NCBI GenBank assembly: GCA_044223975.1
Contig: JBGALI010000004.1
Location: 227,556 to 291,555, forward strand
Length of the DNA stretch: 64,000 nucleotides
Direction: 5' to 3'
Source of the DNA: CAZCPB01 sp044223975
GTDB lineage: Bacteria; Planctomycetota; Phycisphaerae; Phycisphaerales; UBA1924
The translations under genes and the position numbers were made by a program. Shown one piece after another: positions 34,096 to 43,063 of this stretch. How positions within the stretch are numbered: the first letter of the stretch is position 1; each line of letters opens with the position of its first letter. A model generated the notes under the pieces. That model saw only the letters and a program-made list of their open reading frames with translations, made no database searches and was not told the DNA's origin.

Positions 34096-35567
34096 GGGGC
34101 ACCTCCGTTCTTGACGGTCCGGACGCCGCCGGGGCGGCGGCTGTACTCCAGCGGCTCGTGGCAGCCCGGCCCGCACTTGCCGCCGTCGGCGGTGAGCTGG
34201 AAGTTCATGGGCATCTGCCACCCCGACCCCTCGAAGTTCACGCTCCGCGCCATCAGGCGCGGCAGGTCGCTCGAGTGGGCCGCGTGGCACGCGGCGCAGC
34301 TCCGCGATTTCTCGCCGGAGCGCAGGTGGGCCTCGTGCAGGTTTCGATTGCCGTCGCGGAAGGCCGTGCTGGCCCCCGACTCGGCCAGGTTCTTGTCGTG
34401 GCACGAGAAGCACAGGGCGTAGTTGCGGGCGTCGTACGCGTCCATGAGCACCTTTGAATTCGTCTCGCGCAGCAGCTTGGCGTGCGTGCCGCCGTGCACG
34501 CTGTGGCAGTCGCTGCAGTTGCCCAGGCGCACCGCGCCGTGCACCGCCGGCGCGTGCGCCAGCGTCGAGGACATCTCGGGAATCTTCCGCCCGTCGGCCG
34601 CGACCACGGGCTTGTCGTGGCACGACAGGCAGACCTGCGCCTGTGTGTCGCGGAGCATCGAGGGGTTCCCCGACGCGTGCGGGTCGTGGCACGTCACGCA
34701 CTGGTGGTCCTTGAGCACCGGGTCGTGCGACACCGTCGCGCCCGAGACCGCCCGGCCGATGTCCTCGTGGCACGAGATGCACAGCTCGCGCGTCGGCGCG
34801 GTGAGCAGACCCTTCTGACCCGACGCGTGCGGGGCGTGGCACGCCAGGCACGAACGGTCCACTTTGCGGTGCGCGTGCGGCGCGGTGTCGACCGCGCGGG
34901 CCACAGCGGCATGGCACGGCCGGCACGCGTCGGCGCCCGTGCCGTTCACCAGCAGCGAGCGGTTGTCTGCGCCGTGCGGGTCGTGGCACTCGTCGCACCG
35001 GTCGGAGGCGTACGGCGCGTGCCGCACGCGGCCTTGGGTGGCGGGGTGGCACTGCGCGCACGTCTGGGGCATCGAAGCGCCCTTGAGCAGGGCCCCCGTG
35101 CGCGAAGCGTGCGGGTCGTGGCAGGCCAGGCACGAGTCCTCGCTCATGGCCTTGTGCTGAAAGGTCTGGTGCCCGCCCGTGTCGTGGCACGACGAGCATA
35201 CCTCGCCGCGGGCCGCGAGCAGAGGGTATTTGTGATCGCCCGCATCGGGCGCGTGGCACGCCTCGCAGGCACCGTGCGCGCTGGGCGCGTGCTTCACAGG
35301 CGCGTCGGCGAAGGATGCGTGGCAGCGTGAGGTCATGCAACCCTCGGCGAACGTGACGACGCGGTCCGGGCGCGGCGCCGGCCCACGGACCGGGCGCACC
35401 AGGGAGATGTTCTCGCTCGGCGACCCCGCATCAGCGGCGCTCCGGTGCGTCAGCCGCCATCCCGTTGCCGCGCAGACGAGCACGAGCGCCAGCGCAGCAC
35501 CCACGGCCGCCCGGGGGCGTGCCCGGACCGCCGCGACCGCTCGTGCTCGTGCTCCCGACCAACGCAT
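34092..35567 (-). CDS. Exported or membrane-anchored 15-haem cytochrome c, paralogue 3
   Basis: A 491-residue cytochrome. The N-terminus is an Arg-rich segment and one hydrophobic helix (AAVGALALVLVCAATG region, residues 19-37) with no obvious cleavage site, so it may be anchored. There are 15 haem sites: CX4CH (C-M-T-S-R-C-H), 13 CXXCH and CX3CH (C-G-P-G-C-H). It is collinear with the two other 15-haem paralogues. The ATG follows GGAG, and 15 bases separate it from the upstream 11-haem/cytochrome b gene. Confidence 0.9.
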   Translation of the reverse strand: MRWSGARARAVAAVRARPRAAVGAALALVLVCAATGWRLTHRSAADAGSPSENISLVRPVRGPAPRPDRVVTFAEGCMTSRCHASFADAPVKHAPSAHGACEACHAPDAGDHKYPLLAARGEVCSSCHDTGGHQTFQHKAMSEDSCLACHDPHASRTGALLKGASMPQTCAQCHPATQGRVRHAPYASDRCDECHDPHGADNRSLLVNGTGADACRPCHAAVARAVDTAPHAHRKVDRSCLACHAPHASGQKGLLTAPTRELCISCHEDIGRAVSGATVSHDPVLKDHQCVTCHDPHASGNPSMLRDTQAQVCLSCHDKPVVAADGRKIPEMSSTLAHAPAVHGAVRLGNCSDCHSVHGGTHAKLLRETNSKVLMDAYDARNYALCFSCHDKNLAESGASTAFRDGNRNLHEAHLRSGEKSRSCAACHAAHSSDLPRLMARSVNFEGSGWQMPMNFQLTADGGKCGPGCHEPLEYSRRPGGVRTVKNGGAP

Positions 35568-35582
35568 GACCAGGCTCCGACG

Positions 35583-37811
35583 TCAGAAGAATCCTCCGGC
35601 GATGATGAACCCCAGCAGGACAAGCCCGATGCCGACCGACACGACCGCGACCAGGACGATCATGGGGCGGCGGGCCCGGTCGGGCGCCTTCACGCGGAGC
35701 GCCTCGAGCTTCCCGCTCTTGACCAGCCGCTCGTACTCCTCCGGGCGCTGCTCCTTGAGTTCGTGCTCGGGCACGCTGCCCGTGAAGATCACCTCGTCGA
35801 CCGGGAACATGCCCGGCCGGAGGTGGGCGTTGAAGAAATGGATCGTGAAGATGAACCCGATCGCCAGCAGCGCCTCGTACCCGTGCACGATCATCGCGAC
35901 GTTGAACACCCACCCCGGGAGCACGCGCGACGCGGTCTCGGGGAACCACAGCAGGAGGCCCGAGCCGCCGATGATCATCGAGCCGCCCACCTCGGCCCAG
36001 TAGTCGAACTTCTCCCAGTACGTCCAGCGGTCCAGCCTCGGCTTGGGGCCCAAGCCCACGAACCACTTCAGCATGGCGACGCAGTCGGTCGCGTCCTTCC
36101 ACCGCGGCATCAGGGAGTTGGGCCCGAACAGGAACTCGCTCCACGAGCACGTCCGCCGCAGGAACGCGCGCCCCAGCCCGATGAAGTGAAGCGCGAAGTT
36201 GATGATGAGCAGCACCGCGAACATCCGGTGCCACAGCCCCGCCGCGTCCACGCCGCCCAGGATCCGCACCAGCGGCCGGGCCCAGGCTTGCTGCGAGAAG
36301 ACCAGCGGGATACCCGTCGCGGTGAGGCCGAAGAACGTGAGGGCGACGAGCAGGTGGTTCACGCGGTCGACCGCGGTGAACCGGCGGATCGCCGTGTCGG
36401 CGTGCGGGTGCTTCTTGGGCGGGCCCTGCCGCACCCGGTCGACGGTCGAGCGCACGAACCACAGCAGGGTGTGCAGTCCGAAGAAGCCGAACACGGCGCT
36501 CATCATGATCATGAAGTACAGCCACACGCCGTGCAGCACCGGGAAGTTCTTCGCGTCGCGGTGGTTGGCGTGCGGGTCGAACCGCACAAAGTTGGCGTTG
36601 GCCGCGGGGTGGCACTTGGCGCACGTCGTGACCAGGTTGGCCTTGGAGACGCGCGACTCGGGGTCCTTCAGCGGGCGGATGTCGTGCGAGCCGTGGCAGT
36701 CGGCACACCGCGCGGCTCGAGTCGTGCCCAGCCGGCTCACCTGCCCGTGGTAGCTCTTTGCGTAGGTCTGGTAGTAGGTGCCCACGCGGTCGCCGTTCGC
36801 GTCGGGGCTGTCGTGGCACCGCCCGCACTCGTTGATCACGTCCATCACGAACTTCGGCGAGGATGCCAGCGTGATCGTGTGCGCCGTGTGGCAGTCCGTG
36901 CACACCGCCGCCTTGGCGTTGTTCTCGGCGTGCTGCCGCCCGTGCACGCTCTGGGCGTAGATCTCCTCCACGCCCACGTGGCACTTGCCGCACGTGCGCG
37001 GCACGTTGGCGCGGTTCACGCTCGATTCGGGGTCCTTCGACGGACGCACCCCGTGCGCCGTGTGGCAGTCCGCGCACGTCGCGGCCATCGGCAGGCCCGA
37101 TTTGGTCACCGCCCGCGCGTGGGCCGAGTCCAGGTAGTTGGAGATGTTCGCGGCCGGCGTCGTGGCCTGACCGTTGGGGGCGTGCTGCGCGTGGCAGTCG
37201 CCGCACAGGTGAAGCGCGTTGAGCTTGTTCTGCGGCGACTTGCGGTCCGAGACGCGGAGGATCTCGTGGCTGCCGTGGCAGGAGGCGCACGTCGGCGCCC
37301 TGGGGTCGTGACGCAGCAGCGCCGCCTGGTGCGCGCCACCCTCGTAGTCCTTGGCGACCTCGACGTGGCACGCCGTGGCGCACGTCGTGCGGTTCAGCTT
37401 CGCCGCGTGCGGCAGCTGGGCGGCGTCCTCGTGGCAATCCACGCAGTGCAGCCCGCCGTGCGTGCTGCCGGTGATGGCGTCGGGGTTGACCAGCAGGCCC
37501 GGCCGCCGCGACGGTTCGTCCCCCTTCAGGGGCTCCGTTGGAGCCGGGGCGCCCGGGGCCGCCGCCTCGACGTCGAGAAGCGTGCCGACCATCGAGCGCC
37601 GTTCCGCCGGAGTCAGGTCCGCGATGTGCGCCTGTCCGTGGCACTGCATGCACCGCTTATCGGGGTTCGCGTCGCGCCCGTTCGTCTGCCCGAACGCGCC
37701 TGCCGCGAACGCGAGCACGGCGGCGCCGATCGCCAGGACGCCAGCCGCCCGCGGCCAGCCGGCCCGTGCGCTTCCGTCCCGTGCGTCGCCCGATGTCGCT
37801 TTATTTGGCAT
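35583..37811 (-). CDS. 11-haem cytochrome c fused to a membrane cytochrome b domain, paralogue 1
   Basis: A 742-residue fusion. After a signal peptide come 11 haem c sites (10 CXXCH and one CX3CH, C-A-T-A-C-H) in residues 50-430. A b-type membrane domain of about five helices follows (from LYFMIMMSAVFGFFGLHTLLWF), with paired His suitable for haem b, the segment DRVNHLLVALTFFGLTATGIPL and a conserved DRWTYWEKFDYWAE loop. The layout recalls quinol-oxidising cytochrome b/multihaem c fusions such as Geobacter CbcL, so it is a candidate menaquinol dehydrogenase. ATG 37811 overlaps the end of its paralogue by 11 bases. Confidence 0.88.
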   Translation of the reverse strand: MPNKATSGDARDGSARAGWPRAAGVLAIGAAVLAFAAGAFGQTNGRDANPDKRCMQCHGQAHIADLTPAERRSMVGTLLDVEAAAPGAPAPTEPLKGDEPSRRPGLLVNPDAITGSTHGGLHCVDCHEDAAQLPHAAKLNRTTCATACHVEVAKDYEGGAHQAALLRHDPRAPTCASCHGSHEILRVSDRKSPQNKLNALHLCGDCHAQHAPNGQATTPAANISNYLDSAHARAVTKSGLPMAATCADCHTAHGVRPSKDPESSVNRANVPRTCGKCHVGVEEIYAQSVHGRQHAENNAKAAVCTDCHTAHTITLASSPKFVMDVINECGRCHDSPDANGDRVGTYYQTYAKSYHGQVSRLGTTRAARCADCHGSHDIRPLKDPESRVSKANLVTTCAKCHPAANANFVRFDPHANHRDAKNFPVLHGVWLYFMIMMSAVFGFFGLHTLLWFVRSTVDRVRQGPPKKHPHADTAIRRFTAVDRVNHLLVALTFFGLTATGIPLVFSQQAWARPLVRILGGVDAAGLWHRMFAVLLIINFALHFIGLGRAFLRRTCSWSEFLFGPNSLMPRWKDATDCVAMLKWFVGLGPKPRLDRWTYWEKFDYWAEVGGSMIIGGSGLLLWFPETASRVLPGWVFNVAMIVHGYEALLAIGFIFTIHFFNAHLRPGMFPVDEVIFTGSVPEHELKEQRPEEYERLVKSGKLEALRVKAPDRARRPMIVLVAVVSVGIGLVLLGFIIAGGFF

Positions 37812-40110
37812 GGTGCGCCTGCCGCTCGTGAGAGGAAGTGTCCGCGCCGCGCCCCGGGTCGTTCGACGGCCCGCCGAGCAGCCGTGAGGACATCGCAAAG
37901 ACGATCAGCGCCAGCAGGATGAGCCCGAGCCCGAAGGCCGCGAAGCCCAGCGGGTGGATCACGCGCTTCCACTGCCCCCACTCGTCCCGGTTGCGGATGC
38001 TGTCCAGCGTGCCCGCCGCGACCAGCCGGTCGTACCAGCGTTTCCGCTCGTGGAGCATCTCGGTCTTGGAGATGCGCCCGGAGAAGATGACCGAGTCGAT
38101 CGGGAACTTCTCGGGTCGGAAGTGCACGTTGAAGAAGTGGAACGCGAAGATGAACCCCGCCGCCAGGAGCGCCTCGTCGCTGTGCACGATCAGCGCCACG
38201 TTGATGGCCCAGCCCGGCAGCACCCGCGTGCACGTTTCGGGGAACCACATCACGAGCCCGGAGAGGCCGATCACCGCGACCCCCCAGAAGACCGCCATGT
38301 AGTCGAACTTCTCCCAGTACGTCCACTTGTCGAACTGCGGGCGCGGGCCCCGCCCGAAGAACCACTTCTGGTGCGCCCACCAGTCCTTCAGATCCTGGAT
38401 GTGCGGGTACGGCAGGTCGGGCCCGAAGATCACGCCCAGCGAGCGGCGGAGGCTGAGGCGTCCCGTCTTCTGGTCCTTGAACTGCGCCCGGTTCACGTAG
38501 CCCCGGCGCGCCAGGCTCCCGATGTGCAGCGCAAAGTACGCGAACGTGACGACCGCGCCCAGGCGGTGAAGCTGGGCCGCGGCCTCGAGCCCGCCGATCC
38601 ACTTCACCATCTCCTTGGCCCACGCCGTGTAGTAGAACTTCAGCGGCATGCCCGTCGCGACCAGGAGCAGGAAGCTCGACATCACCAAGACGTGCAGGAA
38701 CCGGTCGAACGGCTTGAACCGCACGTACGTCTCGGGGTCCGCCGCGCACTTGAGCTTGGCCTGGCGGAACGCCTCGCGGTCGCGGATGTACACGACCACC
38801 GACCGCGCGAGCCACAAAATCGTGTGCGCGCCGAAGAACAGGAACGTCCCGACGACGATCATCGTCATGACGACGAACGTCCAGTACAGCACCGGGTACA
38901 GCTCGCGGTTGGTGTGGTCCGCGTGCGCCAGGTACCCCGTGAACTTCGGTCCTGCGCTCGGGTGGCACTGCCGGCAGGTCTCCAGCTTCTTCTCGCCGAA
39001 GAGCCGGCTGGCCGGGTCCGTGATCTTCACGATGTCGTGGTGGCCGTGACAGTCGTAGCACGCCGCGACCCCCGAGCGCCCCAGCGCCAGCGCCTTGCCG
39101 TGGAACGTCTCGCGGTAGTGCTCGATGCGGTCCTCGTGGCACTTCCCGCAGCGGTCGCCGCTGGCGAGCTTGAAGGCCACCTTGTCGGGCTGGATGATCT
39201 CGTGCGACGCGTGGCAGTCCGTGCACACCGGCGCGTCGGCGTTGCCCTCGGCCGCCAGCTTGCCGTGCAGACTCCCCTTGTAGATGTTCAGGATCCCCAC
39301 GTGGCAGCGCCCGCACGTCTGCGCGATGTTCGCGCGGTTGGCCGGCGAACTGGGATCGCTCACGGCGTGCACCGCGTGGGCGCTGTGGCAGTCCGAGCAG
39401 GTCGGCGCCGCCACCAGACCGGCCTGCGCGATCGCCTTGCCGTGCGCGCTCTGCAGGTACGCCTCGATGTGACGCTTGGGCGCGTACCCGCCGGGCGTGT
39501 CGTGCAGGTGCCTCTCGTGACACTCCGCGCACAGGAAGATGCTGTTCAGCCGGTGCTGCGGGCTCTTGGCATCGCCGATCGCCAGGATGTTGTGACCCCC
39601 GTGGCACGAGGCGCACGTCGGCGCCAACGGGTCGCCGCGCTGCAGCGCCTCAAAGTGGGCGCCGGTCGGGAACGCCTTGGCCTCCGCCGAGTGGCACGAC
39701 GTGGCGCACGTCCTGGTGTTGAGCTTCGGCTCGTGCGGCAGGCGGGCCGCGTCCTCGTGGCACTCGACGCACCGGGTGTCTTTGTGGACACTCCCTTCGA
39801 GCGCCTGGCGCACCACGAAAAGACCCGGCCTGGTTTGGGGCTCATTTCCGGAAGGTTTATGTTCGGTTGGCACGTAGTCGGCGGGCTTGGGCTCGGTCCC
39901 CAGCCACGTTCCCACCATTGAGAGGCGCTCGACCGGATTCAGCTTGGCGATGTGCTCCTGGCCATGGCATTGGAGACAGCGCTTGTCGGAATCTGTTTGG
40001 TCTGCGGGAGGTTGCGAGGCCGGCACTGCGATCGACACGACCCAAGTCAGGCACAGCCCGACCGCCGCGGCAGGCCGATTCGCACGGCGGATTGAGTGCC
40101 CCAAACGCAC
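37801..40110 (-). CDS. 11-haem cytochrome c fused to a membrane cytochrome b domain, paralogue 2
   Basis: A 769-residue fusion with the same plan as the product at 35583-37811: signal peptide, 11 haem c sites (10 CXXCH and C-A-T-S-C-H) and a five-helix cytochrome b domain with RFLHVLVMSSFLLLVATGMPLKFYY, DKWTYWEKFDYMA and LIVHSDEALLA. The two clearly arose by duplication. It is the first gene after a sigma-54 promoter, so this block can be expressed apart from the upstream conduit genes. The GTG start at 40110 gives a good signal peptide, but its ribosome site is weak. Confidence 0.88.
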   Translation of the reverse strand: MRLGHSIRRANRPAAAVGLCLTWVVSIAVPASQPPADQTDSDKRCLQCHGQEHIAKLNPVERLSMVGTWLGTEPKPADYVPTEHKPSGNEPQTRPGLFVVRQALEGSVHKDTRCVECHEDAARLPHEPKLNTRTCATSCHSAEAKAFPTGAHFEALQRGDPLAPTCASCHGGHNILAIGDAKSPQHRLNSIFLCAECHERHLHDTPGGYAPKRHIEAYLQSAHGKAIAQAGLVAAPTCSDCHSAHAVHAVSDPSSPANRANIAQTCGRCHVGILNIYKGSLHGKLAAEGNADAPVCTDCHASHEIIQPDKVAFKLASGDRCGKCHEDRIEHYRETFHGKALALGRSGVAACYDCHGHHDIVKITDPASRLFGEKKLETCRQCHPSAGPKFTGYLAHADHTNRELYPVLYWTFVVMTMIVVGTFLFFGAHTILWLARSVVVYIRDREAFRQAKLKCAADPETYVRFKPFDRFLHVLVMSSFLLLVATGMPLKFYYTAWAKEMVKWIGGLEAAAQLHRLGAVVTFAYFALHIGSLARRGYVNRAQFKDQKTGRLSLRRSLGVIFGPDLPYPHIQDLKDWWAHQKWFFGRGPRPQFDKWTYWEKFDYMAVFWGVAVIGLSGLVMWFPETCTRVLPGWAINVALIVHSDEALLAAGFIFAFHFFNVHFRPEKFPIDSVIFSGRISKTEMLHERKRWYDRLVAAGTLDSIRNRDEWGQWKRVIHPLGFAAFGLGLILLALIVFAMSSRLLGGPSNDPGRGADTSSHERQAHHAK

Positions 40111-40245
40111 GATTCACCGTCCAATCCCCTGAAGGTCGCCAGTGACGACACCTGCGGGGGCGTGAATAAAGATCAAAGGACCATCATATCCATTAATAAA
40201 GGCTGGCCCTGATCTCTCGCGGAATACTCCACATCTGAGAATCGT

Positions 40246-40261
40246 TGCAATTGACGTGCCG
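40246..40261 (-). promoter_or_regulatory. Sigma-54 promoter of the inner-membrane and 15-haem cytochrome block
   Basis: On the minus strand this reads CGGCACGTCAATTGCA, one mismatch (first base) from TGGCACG-N4-TTGCA. It lies 136 bases before the 11-haem/cytochrome b gene and starts a transcript for the run down to 31522. Confidence 0.75.
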
Positions 40262-40321
40262 CGTGGCGCGTCTCGAAAATCCTCACCGCGGTCCGGCACG
40301 CGGGCCGGTTCCATCCAACGG

Positions 40322-40337
40322 TCTGACGCGCGAGAAT
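40322..40337. promoter_or_regulatory. Candidate enhancer site U2 (TCTGA-N5-GAGAAT)
   Basis: TCTGACGCGCGAGAAT has the same fixed bases as the site at 28119-28134. It lies 61 bases upstream of the -24 element at 40261, a normal place for an enhancer used by NtrC-type activators. The rest of the gap 40111-40404 holds nothing else I can name. Confidence 0.5.
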
Positions 40338-40404
40338 GGAGCCGTCGAGCCTCCGGTGAGGAACACGCCCCACTCCAATCCCCCGGCGGTTTCCGTGCGC
40401 GGGT

Positions 40405-42012
40405 TCAATACGACCTCGGCGAGTGCTTGGCGCCGTGACAGGTCAGGTAGCACTCTCCCCGGAACATGCCCAGGTCTCGGAACTGCAGCTTCCCGGTCGA
40501 CTGGTCTGGCGTGACGATGAGCGTGGCGAAGTTCATGAGGTTGCTGTTGTTGATGGGGTTCCCCTGAACCGTGGCGATCCCGTGCGCATCGTGGCACGTG
40601 GCGCACGAGGTGCGGTACTCCACGATGTGCTTCTTGTGGTACGGGAACGAGCGGTCGTCGAGGATGTTGTTGCGGTCGTGGCACCGGTAGCAGAGGGCGT
40701 ACGCCTGGGCGCTCTCGGCGGTGTAGTCGGCCGTGTCGTACCGGTTCGAAAGCAGCGGGCGGTGGTTCGACCCGTGCGTCCCATCGGGGCCCGAGCCGCC
40801 GGCGGTCTTCCCACCGTCGGACGAGTGGCAACTGCTGCAGTAGATGATGCTCGAGACCGTCAGCCCGGGCTTTAGGCTGGGAACGTCGAGGTTGCGTCCG
40901 GGGCCCTCCACGGGGTGGAACGACACGGCGGTCTGGCTCATCGGCAGCCGCTTGTTGGGCTGCGCGATCTGCCGCGCGATCGTGAGCCCCACGCGCGTGT
41001 CATCAGCGTGGCACCGGAAGCACACCTCGTACTCGGCCCGGGCCGCTTCGACCACTCCGCCCGAGGCGCTCATCCCCGCGACGCTCCCGAAATTGGCGTG
41101 GATCTCCGGGGCGGCGCCGGCTCCCCGGCCCATGGTGTGCGGCTCGTGACAGCTCACGCACGACGCGTGATCGCTCGCCGGGTCCGGCGGGTCCGCCGGG
41201 CTGTGCGTGTCGTGCACGCTCACCTTGCTCATCTCCGACGCAATGTTGTCCGCCGTCGCGATCGTCCCGTTGTGACACTGCAGGCAGGTCTCCGAGACCG
41301 TCTGCTTCCGCAGCAGGTGCGGGCCGCTGGGCGCCGAGTGCGGCTGGTGACAGGCCGCGCAGTTCTGGTGGGCCGAGATCAGCGTCGTTCCGACCTGGTG
41401 GCACGAGGTGCAGAGCTGCGAGTTGTCGTTCCGCTTCACCAGAAACTTGCCCAGCGAATCGTTGTGCGCATCGTGGCACGTCGTGCACTGCAGTTCGCTG
41501 TTGGCGTCCAGACGCACCTCGGGCGGGAGCAGGACCGGGTTCCGAATCTTCCGGTCCTTGCCCGCCAGCGCCGAGTCGTAACGGAACGAGATCGGATGAT
41601 CGTCCGAGAGCGCCAGCCCCAGGTTCGACGCCCCCGCCGGCATCGTCGTCACGCCCCCGGACATGAGGATCGGGGTCGAACGAGAAACCACGTCCCCCAG
41701 CGCGATGGTCCCGTCGTGGCACGACAGGCACATCTTCGAGGTGCCCGTCGGCTGCCCGGGGAGCGCGTCCATCGAACGGCTGGTGTAGATCGTGTACGCG
41801 TCCACCGGCGTCTGCCGGTTCCACAGGGGACGCACGGGCGATGAATTGTGAGGCGCGTGGCAGAAGATGCACACCTGGTTCTCGACCGACGAACGCACCG
41901 GGCCCGGCCCCGAGGCCGACAGGTTGTGCTTGCTGTTCACCACGCTCGACGGCTGGGCCACCGCCAGCGCGGGCGCGACGCACATCAGGATGAACGCGAT
42001 GGCACGTTTCAT
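40405..42012 (-). CDS. Exported 12-haem cytochrome c of the conduit operon
   Basis: A 535-residue cytochrome with a signal peptide (MKRAIAFILMCVAPALAVAQ). It has 12 haem sites: 11 CXXCH and a final CX3CH (C-Y-L-T-C-H). Its first part (SSVVNSKHNLSASGPG, CIFCHAPHN, MCLSCHDGTIALGD) matches the tetrahaem protein at 47260-47886, so the two share an ancestor. The ATG overlaps the stop of the NHL gene (ATGA). As the largest cytochrome next to the beta-barrel it could be the outer-surface or barrel-inserted electron carrier; the sequence does not settle the side of the membrane. Confidence 0.9.
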   Translation of the reverse strand: MKRAIAFILMCVAPALAVAQPSSVVNSKHNLSASGPGPVRSSVENQVCIFCHAPHNSSPVRPLWNRQTPVDAYTIYTSRSMDALPGQPTGTSKMCLSCHDGTIALGDVVSRSTPILMSGGVTTMPAGASNLGLALSDDHPISFRYDSALAGKDRKIRNPVLLPPEVRLDANSELQCTTCHDAHNDSLGKFLVKRNDNSQLCTSCHQVGTTLISAHQNCAACHQPHSAPSGPHLLRKQTVSETCLQCHNGTIATADNIASEMSKVSVHDTHSPADPPDPASDHASCVSCHEPHTMGRGAGAAPEIHANFGSVAGMSASGGVVEAARAEYEVCFRCHADDTRVGLTIARQIAQPNKRLPMSQTAVSFHPVEGPGRNLDVPSLKPGLTVSSIIYCSSCHSSDGGKTAGGSGPDGTHGSNHRPLLSNRYDTADYTAESAQAYALCYRCHDRNNILDDRSFPYHKKHIVEYRTSCATCHDAHGIATVQGNPINNSNLMNFATLIVTPDQSTGKLQFRDLGMFRGECYLTCHGAKHSPRSY

Positions 42013-43049
42013 GGCAAGCTCCCGGCAGGAAGTTGATCGAACACCTGCACCCGCCGGTTGAACGAATCGGCCACCCACACGCGCCCCAGGGCGTCCAGGT
42101 GGATCCCCGCCGGCAGCCAGAACTCGCCGGGTTTGCGTCCCTCGCTCCCGAACGTCATGAGGAGCGACCCCTCGGCGTCGAACACCTGCACCGCCTCGAA
42201 GTTGGCGTCCACGACGAACAGGCGATCCTCCTGCCCGATGCCCAGCCCCTTGGGCTGAGAAAAGTATCCCGGCAGGTCGCCCTTGCGCCCGATCTGGCGC
42301 ACCGCGGCCAGGTCGGGCCCGAAGACCTGGACCCGGAAGTTGAGCGAGTCACTGACGTACAGGAACCCGCGGCTGTCGACCGCCACGTTCGTGGGGTAGT
42401 TGAACTCGCCGGGCCCGCTGCCGCGACGGCCGATCCGCGCCAGCTCGTCGCCGTCCGGGCTCAGCACGACGATCTGGTGTGCGCCGGTGTCGGCCACGAT
42501 CACGCGCTGGCGGGCCTGGTCGAACGCCACGCCGCACGGGCGGCTCAGGTGCTCGCGCGCAAACTCCCCGAGGAACTGCCCTGCCCCGTCGAACTCCAGG
42601 ATCGTCGCCGACGCCGAATCGGCGACCAGCAGCAGCCCCGCGCCCGCGGGGTCGTACGCCAGCGCGATCGGCTGCACCGGCCGGGGCGGACGCCACTGGG
42701 CGTACTCGCGGGTCGCCAGGTTCAGCACGTGCACGATCCCCGCCGTGCTGTCGGCGACGAACACGCGATCGGCCCCGTCGCCGCAGACGCCCATCGGGGT
42801 CTGCATCGTCCTGGGCGGGTCCTTCCCGAACAGCGTGTCGCCCAGTTCCTGCAGGCCGCTCCGGCCCGGCTTGAGATCCTCCTCGGTCGCGAAGGAGCCG
42901 AGATAACGGATGCGACCCGCGTCCGGGGGCGGGGGCCACACCGGCGATTGCTCGCCGGCGACCAGGATCGGCCCGGGCGAGCTGCCGCACCCGGCGAGCG
43001 CGCCCGCCGTGACCGCCGCCCACACCATGCCCTGAACGCGGAGTGCCAT
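42009..43049 (-). CDS. NHL-repeat beta-propeller lipoprotein, copy 1
   Basis: A 346-residue lipoprotein with lipobox LAGC at about residues 18-21. The rest is a six-bladed NHL-type propeller with repeats of the form P-x-G-(V/I)-A-x-D-x-x-G-x-(L/V)-(Y/F)-V-(A/S)-D-(S/T). Such propellers usually provide a protein-binding surface. It lies between the beta-barrel and the 12-haem cytochrome genes, so it may dock the cytochrome on the barrel, which is inference. A second such protein is encoded at 45738-47081 on the other side of the barrel gene. Confidence 0.85.
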   Translation of the reverse strand: MALRVQGMVWAAVTAGALAGCGSSPGPILVAGEQSPVWPPPPDAGRIRYLGSFATEEDLKPGRSGLQELGDTLFGKDPPRTMQTPMGVCGDGADRVFVADSTAGIVHVLNLATREYAQWRPPRPVQPIALAYDPAGAGLLLVADSASATILEFDGAGQFLGEFAREHLSRPCGVAFDQARQRVIVADTGAHQIVVLSPDGDELARIGRRGSGPGEFNYPTNVAVDSRGFLYVSDSLNFRVQVFGPDLAAVRQIGRKGDLPGYFSQPKGLGIGQEDRLFVVDANFEAVQVFDAEGSLLMTFGSEGRKPGEFWLPAGIHLDALGRVWVADSFNRRVQVFDQLPAGSLP

Positions 43050-43063
43050 GCGCGCCTGCCCCT

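Noticed and set aside
31564..34422. A 952-codon plus-strand frame opposite the TPR protein and cytochrome genes
   Set aside because: The minus strand has 15 in-frame haem motifs here; this frame has none and no plausible start.
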